NCBI RefSeq assembly: GCF_031598375.1 | Contig: NZ_CP123872.1 | Span: 124,001 to 188,000, forward strand | Length of the DNA: 64,000 nucleotides | Source of the DNA: Temperatibacter marinus | GTDB taxonomy: Bacteria > Pseudomonadota > Alphaproteobacteria > Sphingomonadales > Kordiimonadaceae | Direction: 5' to 3' | Shown: piece by piece, positions 7,731 through 15,802 of the stretch | Numbering within the stretch: the first letter of the stretch is position 1 | Layout of the letters: the number at the start of each line of letters is the position of its first letter | Translations under genes and position numbers: made by a program | The notes under the pieces: generated by a model | The model's database searches: none | Seen by the model: only the letters and a program-made list of their open reading frames with translations | What the model was told of the DNA's origin: nothing

Positions 7731-8581
7731 AACCTTAAATGAGCCATTAAAGCTGTAGGAAAAACATCGTCCGCCGGCAATCCTTGGATTGCTGGCCAGT
7801 GAACTCTTTCTGCCATCGCTGAAAAGCTTTTTCTATGAATACCCGTTGTTATGAGAAGGCTTTTATGGCCTAAACGTTGTGCACCTGCGATGTCTGTTAA
7901 CAAACTATCCCCGATAACCAAGACTTCATGCGGAAGAATCTGTTCCTCCATGCCTGCTAATTTGGCACAGTCTTGAAAGGCCCCTTCACTAGGTTTGCCA
8001 AACCACAAAGTTTCACCGCCTTGACCTTCATAAACCTCAGCAATTGAGCCAGCACAGAGCCATAGTTTATGGCCAAAGTGCACGACCCGGTCAGGATTGG
8101 CACAAAGGAAGGGAACCTTGTTTCTTAAAGCAATTTCCAGAGTGGCATCATGGGCTTCTACTGTAGAGTGATCAAGGCCAGAAGCAAAGATCAAATCAGC
8201 CTTCTGGATGTCCTCTGTCACTGTGACGGGCAGCCCTTCGACAGCTTGATGGTCCATAGAAGGCCCCATATGGTAAAGGCTTTTCCCTTGATAATGTTCG
8301 CGCACATAGGCTCTTGCCTGGGCGCCGCTCGACATAATGTTATCTTGAAGAGCAATCGGTAAGCCCTTGTCATTCAGTTGTTCCCTAATAAGAGAGGCTG
8401 GTTTTGGCGCGTTGGTCAAAAAGACTGTTTCAATTGCTTCCCTTCGCACCCCTTCTATGGCAGCAACAGCTTCTGGGAAAAGCTCTACGCCGTTATGCAT
8501 AACCCCCCAAAGATCACAGATCACAAGTTTAATACCCTCAAGGTTTGGCTTGAGATGATCCCAGACAGGTACATAGGCCAT
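7727..8581 (-). CDS. HAD-superfamily class IIA hydrolase (TIGR01459-like, NagD relative)
   Basis: A 284-residue HAD phosphatase. Motif I, D-L-W-G-V-M-H-N-G, is at 23-31: Asp23 is the nucleophile and the usual second Asp is replaced by Trp-Gly, which is typical of the TIGR01459 subgroup. Motif II is V-F-L-T-N-A-P near 53-59 and motif IV G-D-S-L-L-T-D-I-A-G-A near 223-233. The class IIA cap lies between motifs II and III. The substrate is unknown; relatives act on sugar or nucleotide phosphates. Its ATG overlaps the stop codon of the upstream EAL gene by one base, so the two are translationally coupled. Confidence 0.88.
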   Translation of the reverse strand: MAYVPVWDHLKPNLEGIKLVICDLWGVMHNGVELFPEAVAAIEGVRREAIETVFLTNAPKPASLIREQLNDKGLPIALQDNIMSSGAQARAYVREHYQGKSLYHMGPSMDHQAVEGLPVTVTEDIQKADLIFASGLDHSTVEAHDATLEIALRNKVPFLCANPDRVVHFGHKLWLCAGSIAEVYEGQGGETLWFGKPSEGAFQDCAKLAGMEEQILPHEVLVIGDSLLTDIAGAQRLGHKSLLITTGIHRKSFSAMAERVHWPAIQGLPADDVFPTALMAHLRF

Positions 8582-10158
8582 TATAAATAATCGTCCATTT
8601 CTGAGGCTGCGACAGGTTCAGAGAATAAATAGCCTTGTGCAAATTCAACGTTATTATCAAGAGCATGAAGCACCATAGCTTCCCGTTCGACACGAGATGC
8701 AATCAAGGCAATGTTATTTCGTCGCAAATAGGTCACATATTCCGACAAGTCATTTTCAGAAAATTCTGTCTCAAGAATTTTACTGTCAATTTTTATATAA
8801 CGGACAAATTTCTGCTGTAGATCTTTAATATCAAGATCTACTGTATTTACTTGATCTAAAGAAAAGCCAAACCCTTTGCGGCCCATAGACGCCATCATAG
8901 AGAGAACATCATCCGGAAGCGCTTCGTAATCTTCTTTTGAAAGTTCAAAGACTAATCGATGGCTGAATTCTTCATTCATCGTCATATAATCAACAAATTG
9001 CGGGAAGAACTCTTTATCTTGAAGGGAAGATAGAGATAGATTGGTAAAAAATTTGAGATTTTGTTTTCTTTTACCCATCTTTCGAATGAGCTGAATAAGT
9101 CTGAACAGAAGCAAATTATCTAATGTTCCAGAAAGTCCAGCACTGTCTGCTAATTTTATATAGTGTCGAGGTAATATAATATTACCTTCTTCATCCCTGA
9201 CACGAGAAAAACACTCAAAGAATGTTGCTTTGCGAGAAGGAAGCCCCACAATAGGCTGCAAGTATAAATCAACACGATTTTCACTCAGACCGCTGCGCAT
9301 AACATCAAGCAGCTGGCTTTCTTTCTTAATAAGGCGGATTTTACGCTTTTTATAGCTTCTCTTTGCTCGTCCTTCGCCCTTTCCTGCGCCCTGGCCATCC
9401 TTATGATCAATCACGGCATCAAGAGCCCCTGAAGCTGTTGGCGCATCTCGTATATCGCCGCGCCCCCCTGAGAGTTCATCATCAAAAATTTCACTTTCTG
9501 AAAGTTCGATGATCTCTTCCTCTTCATCCTCAATTTCAGGTTGAGCATCTGGTAGATCTGCAATATTTACAACCTCCGGTGCCGTCTTAGAATCTTTATG
9601 ATTCACTGCCAAGTTAGCTGCGGCAACAGGATCAATCTCCTTACTTCCGCGCGCAGACTGTGTCGTTCCAACCTCAGCACTCGCTGTCGCCGACCCGTCC
9701 TGGGCTGCCCCCTCAGAGCGCATATTTTCAGGCTTTTTCGGGAGGGCACCGGGTTTAGCTGCTGATTTTGCAGCACCTTTAGATGGGTTTTTAGAAAGTT
9801 GTTTTTCCTTCTTAACGAATTGCACAAGCAACGTTTGCAGCATTTTCAACTCTTCAACCATTTTAGAGCTGTCACCGTCGCCGCTTTTCTCAATCAACTC
9901 ATCAATTTTTGCTTCGAATTTAAACTGATTAAATTCAATCGCTTCAACTTTGGCGTCCAGCGCCTTTTTCTCTCTGTGTGAGAGATAAATGCGCGTTCCT
10001 TGGGATAGCCCCACATAGAAAACAAAACCTAAGCCAAGGGCCGCATTTGAAGAAAGCCCCATATAGGTTGGACCAGCCAAAACAACTGCAAAGGCGATTA
10101 TCACATAGGAAAAAAACAATCCAACTTGAAGAAATACTGACATAAATAGACTTTTCAC
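8581..10158 (-). CDS. TipF-like membrane protein with a degenerate EAL domain
   Basis: A 525-residue protein. Two membrane helices lie at about 9-27 and 36-54, a coiled-coil region at 58-115, a low-complexity acidic linker at 120-280, and an EAL domain from about 283 to the end. The EAL signature is E-C-F, and the D-D-F-G metal loop reads L-D-Q-V, losing the second Asp. Q-G-Y near the C-terminus is kept. Active phosphodiesterase function is therefore unlikely and c-di-GMP binding plausible. The layout matches Caulobacter TipF, a c-di-GMP receptor for flagellar assembly, and cheYZ is 2 kb away. I rate TipF identity as probable, not proven. Confidence 0.72.
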   Translation of the reverse strand: MKSLFMSVFLQVGLFFSYVIIAFAVVLAGPTYMGLSSNAALGLGFVFYVGLSQGTRIYLSHREKKALDAKVEAIEFNQFKFEAKIDELIEKSGDGDSSKMVEELKMLQTLLVQFVKKEKQLSKNPSKGAAKSAAKPGALPKKPENMRSEGAAQDGSATASAEVGTTQSARGSKEIDPVAAANLAVNHKDSKTAPEVVNIADLPDAQPEIEDEEEEIIELSESEIFDDELSGGRGDIRDAPTASGALDAVIDHKDGQGAGKGEGRAKRSYKKRKIRLIKKESQLLDVMRSGLSENRVDLYLQPIVGLPSRKATFFECFSRVRDEEGNIILPRHYIKLADSAGLSGTLDNLLLFRLIQLIRKMGKRKQNLKFFTNLSLSSLQDKEFFPQFVDYMTMNEEFSHRLVFELSKEDYEALPDDVLSMMASMGRKGFGFSLDQVNTVDLDIKDLQQKFVRYIKIDSKILETEFSENDLSEYVTYLRRNNIALIASRVEREAMVLHALDNNVEFAQGYLFSEPVAASEMDDYL

Positions 10159-10346
10159 TCCCTTAAAGTCCGAAGATCATCTTTGCGTAGTTTAGTAAAC
10201 AAGCAAGAATAATCAACAGTTCTATTGATACCTTAATTCAAAAAAAATGACAAATATTTCAAATATTTTAACGATTTGGAATTGATTTCATACTCTACAG
10301 TCTCCATATTCCTTTAGAACTAATTTTCAAACTATGGGAGAGAGAC

Positions 10347-10646
10347 ATGTCTCTAGAAGATCTAACATCACAAATCCGCGACCGCGTGGGCAATCATTCA
10401 CCTATTGAAGCTATCATTAAATTCGATTTTGACGAAGACGGCGTTGTTCGTATTGACGGTAAAGTGTCCCCAACTGTCGTGGATAACGAAAACTCTGAAG
10501 CCGATTGCACGATTAAAACAACATTAGAAACTTTTGCTGCCATTGCAAAAGGAGAACAGAACCCACAGATGGCCTTTATGATGGGTAAATTACGTGTTGA
10601 AGGCGACATGAGCCTCGCTATGCAACTTGGGTCAATCTTAGGATAA
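10347..10646 (+). CDS. SCP2 sterol-transfer family protein
   Basis: A 99-residue stand-alone SCP2 domain, close to the family's usual length. Typical features are the F-D-F-D-E-D-G-V-V-R-I-D-G strand pair, D-C-T-I near 50, and a C-terminal M-G-K-L-R-V-E-G-D-M segment. SCP2 domains hold acyl-CoA or other lipids in a hydrophobic tunnel; the bacterial role is uncertain. GGGAGAGAGAC precedes the ATG. It is divergent from the EAL gene and is followed 35 bases later by a DUF1499 gene on the same strand. Confidence 0.9.
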   Translation: MSLEDLTSQIRDRVGNHSPIEAIIKFDFDEDGVVRIDGKVSPTVVDNENSEADCTIKTTLETFAAIAKGEQNPQMAFMMGKLRVEGDMSLAMQLGSILG

Positions 10647-10681
10647 CTCCTAGATTTCATAAAATAACAGTGAGCTCGCAT

Positions 10682-11224
10682 ATGACATCCAACTTTGACA
10701 AATATCGAAACCTCGTTCTAGGTGCCAGCCTATTTGTCATGGCAATATTAGTTGGCTCACTCCTCTTCCTCAATATGAGTGGAGGTGATGTTACGGGCCT
10801 TTCCAGAGAAGGCAGTTTGCAGAAAACTGATTTAGCCGGTCTGAACTACCCTGCTGATAAACCGGGATTTCTAGCTTGTGATGAACAAGTCTGCCCTGGC
10901 TCAGTTGCTGACGCACCGCTGATGGCCTTCGAAGCCCCTTCAAAAGCTGTGCGAGATGCCTTAGTGAATTTGATTGATAGCAACCCTCGATTAGACATTC
11001 GTCATTTAGACTTTGTCGATAATCAATATGACATCACTGTGAAGGTGAAAGGAAAAACATTCCCTGATCTTTTGACGGTAAAAATTGTCGAGGTGGCAAA
11101 TAATCCCAATAGAACATATGTGGCTTTTTACAGTAGAACCATTGTTGGATCACCGTCGTCTGCAGACGATATGGAACGCGTTTTAGATCTCAGAAGGTCC
11201 ATCACCGATATAGTCTCAAGATAA
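10682..11224 (+). CDS. DUF1499 membrane-anchored protein
   Basis: A 180-residue protein with one N-terminal membrane helix (about 11-31) and a periplasmic DUF1499 domain. Characteristic pieces are L-A-C-D-E-Q-V-C-P-G, which keeps a Cys pair, and the V-A-F-Y-S-R-T-I-V-G segment near the end. The function of DUF1499 is not known. ATG 10682 is used because GAG lies 7 bases upstream; GTG 10670 would add four residues but has no Shine-Dalgarno. It probably shares a transcript with the SCP2 gene. Confidence 0.8.
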   Translation: MTSNFDKYRNLVLGASLFVMAILVGSLLFLNMSGGDVTGLSREGSLQKTDLAGLNYPADKPGFLACDEQVCPGSVADAPLMAFEAPSKAVRDALVNLIDSNPRLDIRHLDFVDNQYDITVKVKGKTFPDLLTVKIVEVANNPNRTYVAFYSRTIVGSPSSADDMERVLDLRRSITDIVSR

Positions 11225-11228
11225 TCGT

Positions 11229-11834
11229 TTATGCTAGCTGAGGGGCAGGCGTCCCTGCTAAGGCTTGTGATAATTGGTCAGGAATTGCTTGCGTTACCTT
11301 TTGTGTGAATGTCAGCGCACTTTGGGACTGTCCAGCTTGTTGCCCAAGTTGTTGAGCTGTCATTTGACTTTGACTGGCTTCCTGAGCGGCTGCAAAAGTA
11401 GCATTTATTGTTCTCACACGATCCACACTCTCTTTTGCGCGACTATACGCTGATAGAGCCGACGGGGCTTGCCCATTTGCCGTCACAAAATCATTTGCCT
11501 CTGAAGATGAGCCTGATAGGCGGATAGTTGCCTCTACTTTTTGTGTGGCTTCTTGCAGAGCAAACATTACATCACTTGAAAGCATGCCAGATCCTGGGGA
11601 AGCCCGTCCTTTACTTGGATCGTTGAAGGGGCTTGCAGCACCTTGCTTCTGTTGCTGTTCTCGCATAAATTGGGTAACGAAAGATTCAGCTTTAAAGTCA
11701 GAGTTTTCTGCTTCTGATGCCGTTTTGGCTTCTGATCTGGAGACAGCATTACGGGCTGGCCCAGAAAGTGATCTGGACTTAGCAGATTCCGCCGGCGACA
11801 GCGGTTTTATAACCAAGCCTGAAGTCGTCATCAT
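11229..11834 (-). CDS. Unknown disordered protein rich in Ala, Gln and Ser
   Basis: A 201-residue protein with no recognisable domain, signal peptide or membrane helix. Residues 1-75 are Ser/Ala/Lys-rich and probably disordered. A short conserved-looking helix, M-L-S-S-D-V-M-F-A-L-Q-E-A, lies near 84-96, and the rest is Gln/Ala/Ser-rich and helix-prone (Q-S-Q-M-T-A-Q-Q-L-G-Q-Q). Composition and codon use look like those of a real gene. It converges with the DUF1499 gene, the stops being a few bases apart. It starts at ATG 11834, or at the adjacent ATG 11831. Confidence 0.65.
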   Translation of the reverse strand: MMTTSGLVIKPLSPAESAKSRSLSGPARNAVSRSEAKTASEAENSDFKAESFVTQFMREQQQKQGAASPFNDPSKGRASPGSGMLSSDVMFALQEATQKVEATIRLSGSSSEANDFVTANGQAPSALSAYSRAKESVDRVRTINATFAAAQEASQSQMTAQQLGQQAGQSQSALTFTQKVTQAIPDQLSQALAGTPAPQLA

Positions 11835-11918
11835 TGCACCCGTAATTTACCCAAGATTATTCTAGTGATTTTTACTACAAAAATCAAGGAAAACTGCACT
11901 TTATATAAAGCTGATAAG

Positions 11919-12050
11919 CCGGAGGGGACTTGAACCCTAGATAATTCATGATTCGTGAACTTTATACTAGGATGTAGGGTCATCCTATGCTATCGCTGCA
12001 AACCATGGGATTCGAATAGTACACTGGTGAAACCATAGGGTTTAAACCGG
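11919..12050. other. Structured intergenic element with nested inverted repeats
   Basis: A 132-base stretch between divergent genes closes on itself: CCGG (11919-11922) and AACCCTA (11933-11939) are complementary, in register, to CCGG (12047-12050) and TAGGGTT (12036-12042). Inside are three smaller hairpins: TTCATG/CGTGAA (11945-11959), TAGGATG/CATCCTA (11968-11987) and ACCA/TGGT (12002-12028). The TAGGGT loop of the second could also pair with ACCCTA, giving an alternative fold. On the minus strand, 11924-11937 resembles a tRNA T-arm, but no full tRNA can be drawn. It could be a leader RNA of the gene at 12089, a small RNA or a tRNA-derived remnant. Confidence 0.45.
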
Positions 12051-12088
12051 TATTATGACAACTAGTATAGTGATTAGTGGGACTTAAG

Positions 12089-12733
12089 ATGGATAATAAT
12101 ACACTTTCAATTTATGTGCATGAGCTGCGCAACCAGTTTACCAACCTTCAAGCGAGCTTTGATCTGTTCAATCAGTCCATTGCAGCAAAAAATGGCCAGG
12201 GCATTCTTTATACAGGCGGCATGATCCTTTTTCCTGCCTCGCAAATTGTCTCTATCCTATGGCCTACACGGGCCCGCTCGCGGGGGCGCGGTGAAGCTTT
12301 AAGAAAAGTTTTCCAACTCGAAGAAAAGCATGTTTTAAATGACCGTCGTCTTAGCGAAATTAATGAACATTCTGATACAAAGACTGAAGAGTGGATTGCC
12401 AAAACTAAAGGGCAGCAAATCGTTTTTGATTTTGTAGGACCTCGCGCTGAACTAGACACAATTGAGCCATCAGAAAATGGTGAGCTTGTCTCTGACGAAA
12501 ATATCTATCGTGCCTATGATCCAGACACACGTGTCTATTATTATCGTGGCGTTGCCTATAACATGAATGCCATTGCTACAGCTCTAGCTGATGTTTCTGG
12601 TCGTGTTAACAACGTTTATGCTCAGATGTTTCCTGAGCAAGTGAAACGTGAACAAGAATTTGTCGCTGCACAAAGAAAAGCAATTGAAGAAGCCGAGGCT
12701 GCACAGCAAGCTGCTGACTCTGCAAAAAAGTAA
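12089..12733 (+). CDS. Unknown protein, 214 residues
   Basis: No family recognised. The sequence begins with an amphipathic helix (H-E-L-R-N-Q-F-T-N-L-Q). A mildly hydrophobic segment at about 38-58 (G-G-M-I-L-F-P-A-S-Q-I-V-S-I-L-W-P) could be a membrane helix and is followed by a strongly basic patch R-A-R-S-R-G-R-G. A middle domain contains Y-D-P-D-T-R-V-Y-Y-Y-R-G-V-A-Y, and an Ala/Glu-rich helix ends the protein. ATG 12089 is chosen; GTG 12077 is an upstream alternative. The structured element at 11919-12050 lies directly upstream. Two hairpins follow its stop, then another small unknown gene. Confidence 0.7.
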   Translation: MDNNTLSIYVHELRNQFTNLQASFDLFNQSIAAKNGQGILYTGGMILFPASQIVSILWPTRARSRGRGEALRKVFQLEEKHVLNDRRLSEINEHSDTKTEEWIAKTKGQQIVFDFVGPRAELDTIEPSENGELVSDENIYRAYDPDTRVYYYRGVAYNMNAIATALADVSGRVNNVYAQMFPEQVKREQEFVAAQRKAIEEAEAAQQAADSAKK

Positions 12734-12739
12734 ACCAGA

Positions 12740-12783
12740 TTGCTTATTGATTAAAGCAAGCGAGATGGGTATTCTCATCTCGC
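12740..12783 (+). other. Two tandem hairpins between small unknown genes
   Basis: TTGCTT/AAGCAA (12740-12759) is followed immediately by a perfect 8-bp stem GCGAGATG/CATCTCGC (12760-12783). No T-run follows, so these are not classical terminators. A 3'-end stabiliser or partial attenuator between the 214-residue gene and the next one is more likely. Confidence 0.5.
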
Positions 12784-12819
12784 AGTCATAATTCTGACCA
12801 TATTTAGGATGATACTAGA

Positions 12820-13191
12820 ATGATGAAAAATACAGCCAGCATAATTCTGACATCAGCTCTGCTCTTGAGCAGCGCAGTGACTTCTCAAGATCAAGCGCAG
12901 CAACGTCCTCTTCACTGTGGCCCTGCACCGCAAGATTTCCCTGTCATCCCTAATGCTGAAACAGCAACAACAAAGCAAGTTGTTGAAGCTCGTAAAAACA
13001 TCTTGGCTTATTCTCAAAAAATTGATGTCTACTTCACCTGCATGGAGCAACGAACACAGTATATCAAAGCCTATATGTCGAAAGACCAGCTAAGCCGCTA
13101 TGAGAATGATATGACGGATCTAAATAACAAATTGCGGGATGCTCAGATCGAAATGAACAGAGTAATTCGAGCCCTCAGAAGTCGGCGCTAA
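12820..13191 (+). CDS. Unknown small exported protein
   Basis: A 123-residue protein with a clear signal peptide (M-M-K-N, then a hydrophobic stretch to about residue 22). The mature part is Gln/charged-rich and mostly helical, with two Cys (C-G-P-A-P near 33 and F-T-C-M-E near 75) that could form a disulfide. It ends in R-S-R-R. No known family recognised. AGGATG lies about 10 bases before the first ATG. The gene is closed by an intrinsic terminator at 13214-13240. Periplasmic location is an inference from the signal peptide. Confidence 0.75.
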   Translation: MMKNTASIILTSALLLSSAVTSQDQAQQRPLHCGPAPQDFPVIPNAETATTKQVVEARKNILAYSQKIDVYFTCMEQRTQYIKAYMSKDQLSRYENDMTDLNNKLRDAQIEMNRVIRALRSRR

Positions 13192-13213
13192 AAGCGATAT
13201 TTTTTCTAATTTT

Positions 13214-13240
13214 AAAGGCAGCTTTATCGCTGCCTTTTTT
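13214..13240 (+). terminator. Intrinsic terminator
   Basis: A perfect 9-bp stem AAAGGCAGC / GCTGCCTTT with a 6-base loop runs into six T. It ends the transcript of the small exported protein, so the acyl-CoA dehydrogenase downstream must have its own promoter. Confidence 0.93.
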
Positions 13241-13305
13241 CTTTCTCTCTTGACAGATATCCCCTCTACTTCCATCATCATTTTCAAGTTAGAGGAAGGG
13301 ATATC

Positions 13306-14448
13306 ATGCTTAAAAATCGTTCTGTTTATAATAGTGAAGATTTACCAATATTTCGCGACAGTGTCCGTAAATTTTACGAAGCAGAGGCTGTTCCTCATCG
13401 AGACAGATGGAGCGATCAAGGTAAGGTTGATCGAGGCTTTTGGAACAAATTAGGCGAAGCAGGCATGCTTTGCCCACAACTCCCTGAAGAGTATGGTGGC
13501 TTAAATGTTGACTACAGATATTGCTGCGTCATCAATGAAGAGCAAGCCTATACACGCGCCGGCGGTGCAGCCATCGCTGTACATAGCGATATTGTTGCTC
13601 CCTATATACTCGAGTATGGGGATGAAGCTCTCAAACAAAAATGGCTCCCTAAAATGGTCAGTGGTGACGCTGTCGGTGCAATCGCAATGACTGAACCAGG
13701 AACGGGAAGTGATCTTCAAGGGATCAAGACCACCGCCGTAAAAGACGGGGATCATTTCATCATTAACGGCTCAAAGACATTCATCTCCAATGGTCAAAAT
13801 TGTGATTTTGTTCTGACTGTCTGCAAAACCACGGAAGAAGGCGGCGCTCAGGGCAGCAGTATCATTCTCATTGAAGCGGATCGTGAAGGATTTAAGAGAG
13901 GTCGGAACCTTGAAAAAATCGGCATGCACTCTTCAGATACATCAGAACTATTCTTTGATGATGTCAAAGTCCCTGTGACCAATTTAATTGGGTATGAAAA
14001 TGCTGGCTTTATGTATTTAATGCAGCAATTACCTCAAGAACGCTTATCCATTGCCATGATAGCCATGGCCTCCAGCCAGAGAGCTTTTGATATCACTCTT
14101 GCCTATACCAAAGAGCGACATGCTTTTGGAAAGCCCATCGTAAAATTTCAAAATACACGGTTTGAGTTGGCTGAAATGAAGACAGAACTTGAAGTGGGAT
14201 GGGCCTTTGTAGATCAGTGTTTAGAAAAGCACATTAAGGGGGAATTAGACGCCCCTACAGCGGCGATGTCTAAACTTTGGACTACCGAATTACAAAGTCG
14301 TTTAGTCGACCGCTGCGTCCAGCTTCACGGTGGGTATGGCTTTATGAAAGAATATGAAATTGCCCAACACTATACAGATAGTCGTGTTCAACGCATTTAT
14401 GGCGGAACAAGTGAAATTATGAAGGAATTGATTGGACGAACTCTCTAG
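13306..14448 (+). CDS. Acyl-CoA dehydrogenase (long-chain type)
   Basis: A 380-residue flavoprotein that oxidises acyl-CoA to trans-2-enoyl-CoA. Typical signatures are A-M-T-E-P-G-T-G-S-D near 128, the second flavin segment K-T-F-I-S-N-G-Q near 155, and C-V-Q-L-H-G-G-Y-G-F with I-Y-G-G-T-S-E-I-M at the end. The usual C-terminal catalytic Glu is Gly (Y-G-G-T), and Glu245 in L-P-Q-E-R-L takes the position used by long-chain and isovaleryl dehydrogenases. The sequence from L-P-Q-E-R-L onward closely recalls mammalian LCAD. AGAGGAAGGG is upstream of the ATG. The gene stands alone; its electron acceptor ETF is not nearby. Confidence 0.92.
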   Translation: MLKNRSVYNSEDLPIFRDSVRKFYEAEAVPHRDRWSDQGKVDRGFWNKLGEAGMLCPQLPEEYGGLNVDYRYCCVINEEQAYTRAGGAAIAVHSDIVAPYILEYGDEALKQKWLPKMVSGDAVGAIAMTEPGTGSDLQGIKTTAVKDGDHFIINGSKTFISNGQNCDFVLTVCKTTEEGGAQGSSIILIEADREGFKRGRNLEKIGMHSSDTSELFFDDVKVPVTNLIGYENAGFMYLMQQLPQERLSIAMIAMASSQRAFDITLAYTKERHAFGKPIVKFQNTRFELAEMKTELEVGWAFVDQCLEKHIKGELDAPTAAMSKLWTTELQSRLVDRCVQLHGGYGFMKEYEIAQHYTDSRVQRIYGGTSEIMKELIGRTL

Positions 14449-14500
14449 ACTTTGCTAAACGGCCTGCAAGTGTTTGGTCCCTAATATAAGAGGTAATCCT

Positions 14501-14680
14501 ATGGCTCGCATGCGTGTAACTTTAAAATCAGAGCTGGCTCATGGCGAGTTTTACTGGGTGACCACTGTCAATGCTGACAGTGAGGATGAAGCGCTTGTGG
14601 CGGCTGAAAATCTATTCATGTCAGAAATGGAACGCCTTGACGAATGGGAATTTTCTGACTTTAACGTAGAGACGGACTAA
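14501..14680 (+). CDS. Unknown 59-residue acidic protein
   Basis: A small soluble acidic protein that starts M-A-R-M-R-V-T-L-K and contains an aromatic strand (F-Y-W-V-T-T-V-N-A), followed by a helix rich in Glu and Ala. The pattern looks like a small beta-beta-alpha domain, but I recognise no family. ATG 14501 has GAGGT 7 bases upstream; the longer frame from 14474 lacks one. It lies 52 bases after the acyl-CoA dehydrogenase and may be read from the same transcript. It converges with the SRPBCC-like gene. Confidence 0.7.
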   Translation: MARMRVTLKSELAHGEFYWVTTVNADSEDEALVAAENLFMSEMERLDEWEFSDFNVETD

Positions 14681-14683
14681 CGC

Positions 14684-15253
14684 CTACATCTCTTTCTCAC
14701 AGTCACTGTCTCGAGAAGCCCATTCATCCAGCGCATCAAGAGAACGGCCTAATTTTTCCGCCTCAGTCGATTTTTTAAGAAAAGCAAAATATCGGCTTGT
14801 ATAGTCTTCTTCCCTCATCAGAATACTATAGGATATTTTCGTCTGACAGTTGCCTAAAGCTTCTAATTCAACGGTCCAATTACTTCTGAATGTTTGGCTT
14901 ACAATATAACTTCTATAAAATCGTTGCGGTGTAATTGTCTCCGTCGTCTCAGTGCCACTCCATCGCCTAAAATCACGCTTCCAGAAAAGTAATCGAGAGC
15001 TTTCCACTTCGTAGGGTTGACCGCTAAGAGGGGCGTGATCAACCAACTCAACGACCCAGTTATCCCGAAGATCAGGCTGTACAATATAGGGCCATATGTC
15101 CTTTGGTTTCAAAGTAAGTGTGCGGTCTACCTTGACCAGAAGATTTCCCCCTGAGATGACCATAAAGCCTCTTAAAATCGCAAGAACAACAAGAATAATC
15201 AGACCGATTGCAACGGTTTTATGAAATCCATTATAGCCTTTTAGAAATTGCAT
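14684..15253 (-). CDS. Membrane-anchored SRPBCC-like protein
   Basis: A 189-residue protein. A hydrophobic helix at about 15-35 is followed by a START/Bet v1-like (SRPBCC) domain whose first strand carries V-D-R-T-L-T-L-K-P-K-D-I-W-P-Y-I, the typical opening in which a helix follows the strand. Later strands (R-F-Y-R-S-Y-I-V-S and W-T-V-E-L) fit the same fold. These domains bind hydrophobic ligands. The membrane anchor points to a lipid-related role at the membrane, but no ligand can be named. It is divergent from the MAPEG gene. Confidence 0.65.
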   Translation of the reverse strand: MQFLKGYNGFHKTVAIGLIILVVLAILRGFMVISGGNLLVKVDRTLTLKPKDIWPYIVQPDLRDNWVVELVDHAPLSGQPYEVESSRLLFWKRDFRRWSGTETTETITPQRFYRSYIVSQTFRSNWTVELEALGNCQTKISYSILMREEDYTSRYFAFLKKSTEAEKLGRSLDALDEWASRDSDCEKEM

Positions 15254-15333
15254 CTGCAGCCTTTCCCAATTTGAGTGGTAATCCGTGTAAAGCTATCTTA
15301 TAACCATGTTTCAAAAAAAACGGGAGAGGAAAA

Positions 15334-15738
15334 ATGCACACATACCCCATCACACTTATCGCAGCGTCATTCTTAGGACTGATTCTTCTGTACCTTTCAA
15401 TTAATGTTGTTCGGTTACGATGGAGCGAGAAAGTATCACTTGGTGGCTCTGCAAAAGAGAACCCAAGGCTATTCAAGGCTGTTAGAGCTCATTCAAATTT
15501 CATAGAATATGTTCCTACAGTACTGATTATTCTCGGATTGCTTGAAAGCAAGAAAGCATCGACGTCTCTTTTAATAACCATCTCTGTTCTCTTGGTCATA
15601 GGACGGCTCTTGCATCTTTTTGGCCTGCAGAAGAAAAGAGAAGTTAATAACTTTCGCATCGTTGGCTCACTTGCAACTTTCATGTCCTTATTGATAGCTT
15701 GTTTAGGGGGCGTATATATTGCCTTTTTTGCAGCTTAA
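15334..15738 (+). CDS. MAPEG family membrane protein
   Basis: A 134-residue integral membrane protein with four hydrophobic helices. The family signature appears as R-L-F-K-A-V-R-A-H-S-N-F-I-E-Y-V-P in the second segment, which contains the Arg/Asn/Glu positions linked to glutathione binding in eukaryotic MAPEG enzymes. Bacterial members are glutathione-transferase-like or of unknown role. The start has GGGAGAGGA upstream. It is followed by pabB after a short gap, but the functions are not obviously connected. Confidence 0.88.
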   Translation: MHTYPITLIAASFLGLILLYLSINVVRLRWSEKVSLGGSAKENPRLFKAVRAHSNFIEYVPTVLIILGLLESKKASTSLLITISVLLVIGRLLHLFGLQKKREVNNFRIVGSLATFMSLLIACLGGVYIAFFAA

Positions 15739-15802
15739 TTTCTTGTAAAAACAATTGATAAATGCCCTTGACCTCTTGGGCACTATCTCCCATAAGGCCC
15801 TC

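Noticed and set aside
11900-12060. Circularly permuted tmRNA (ssrA), common in Alphaproteobacteria
   Set aside because: Only a T-arm-like piece is present; there is no matching 5' acceptor strand, no tag reading frame and no CCA end in the right order.
13250-13453. 67-codon frame overlapping the acyl-CoA dehydrogenase start
   Set aside because: Shadow of the real gene in another frame with no ribosome-binding site.
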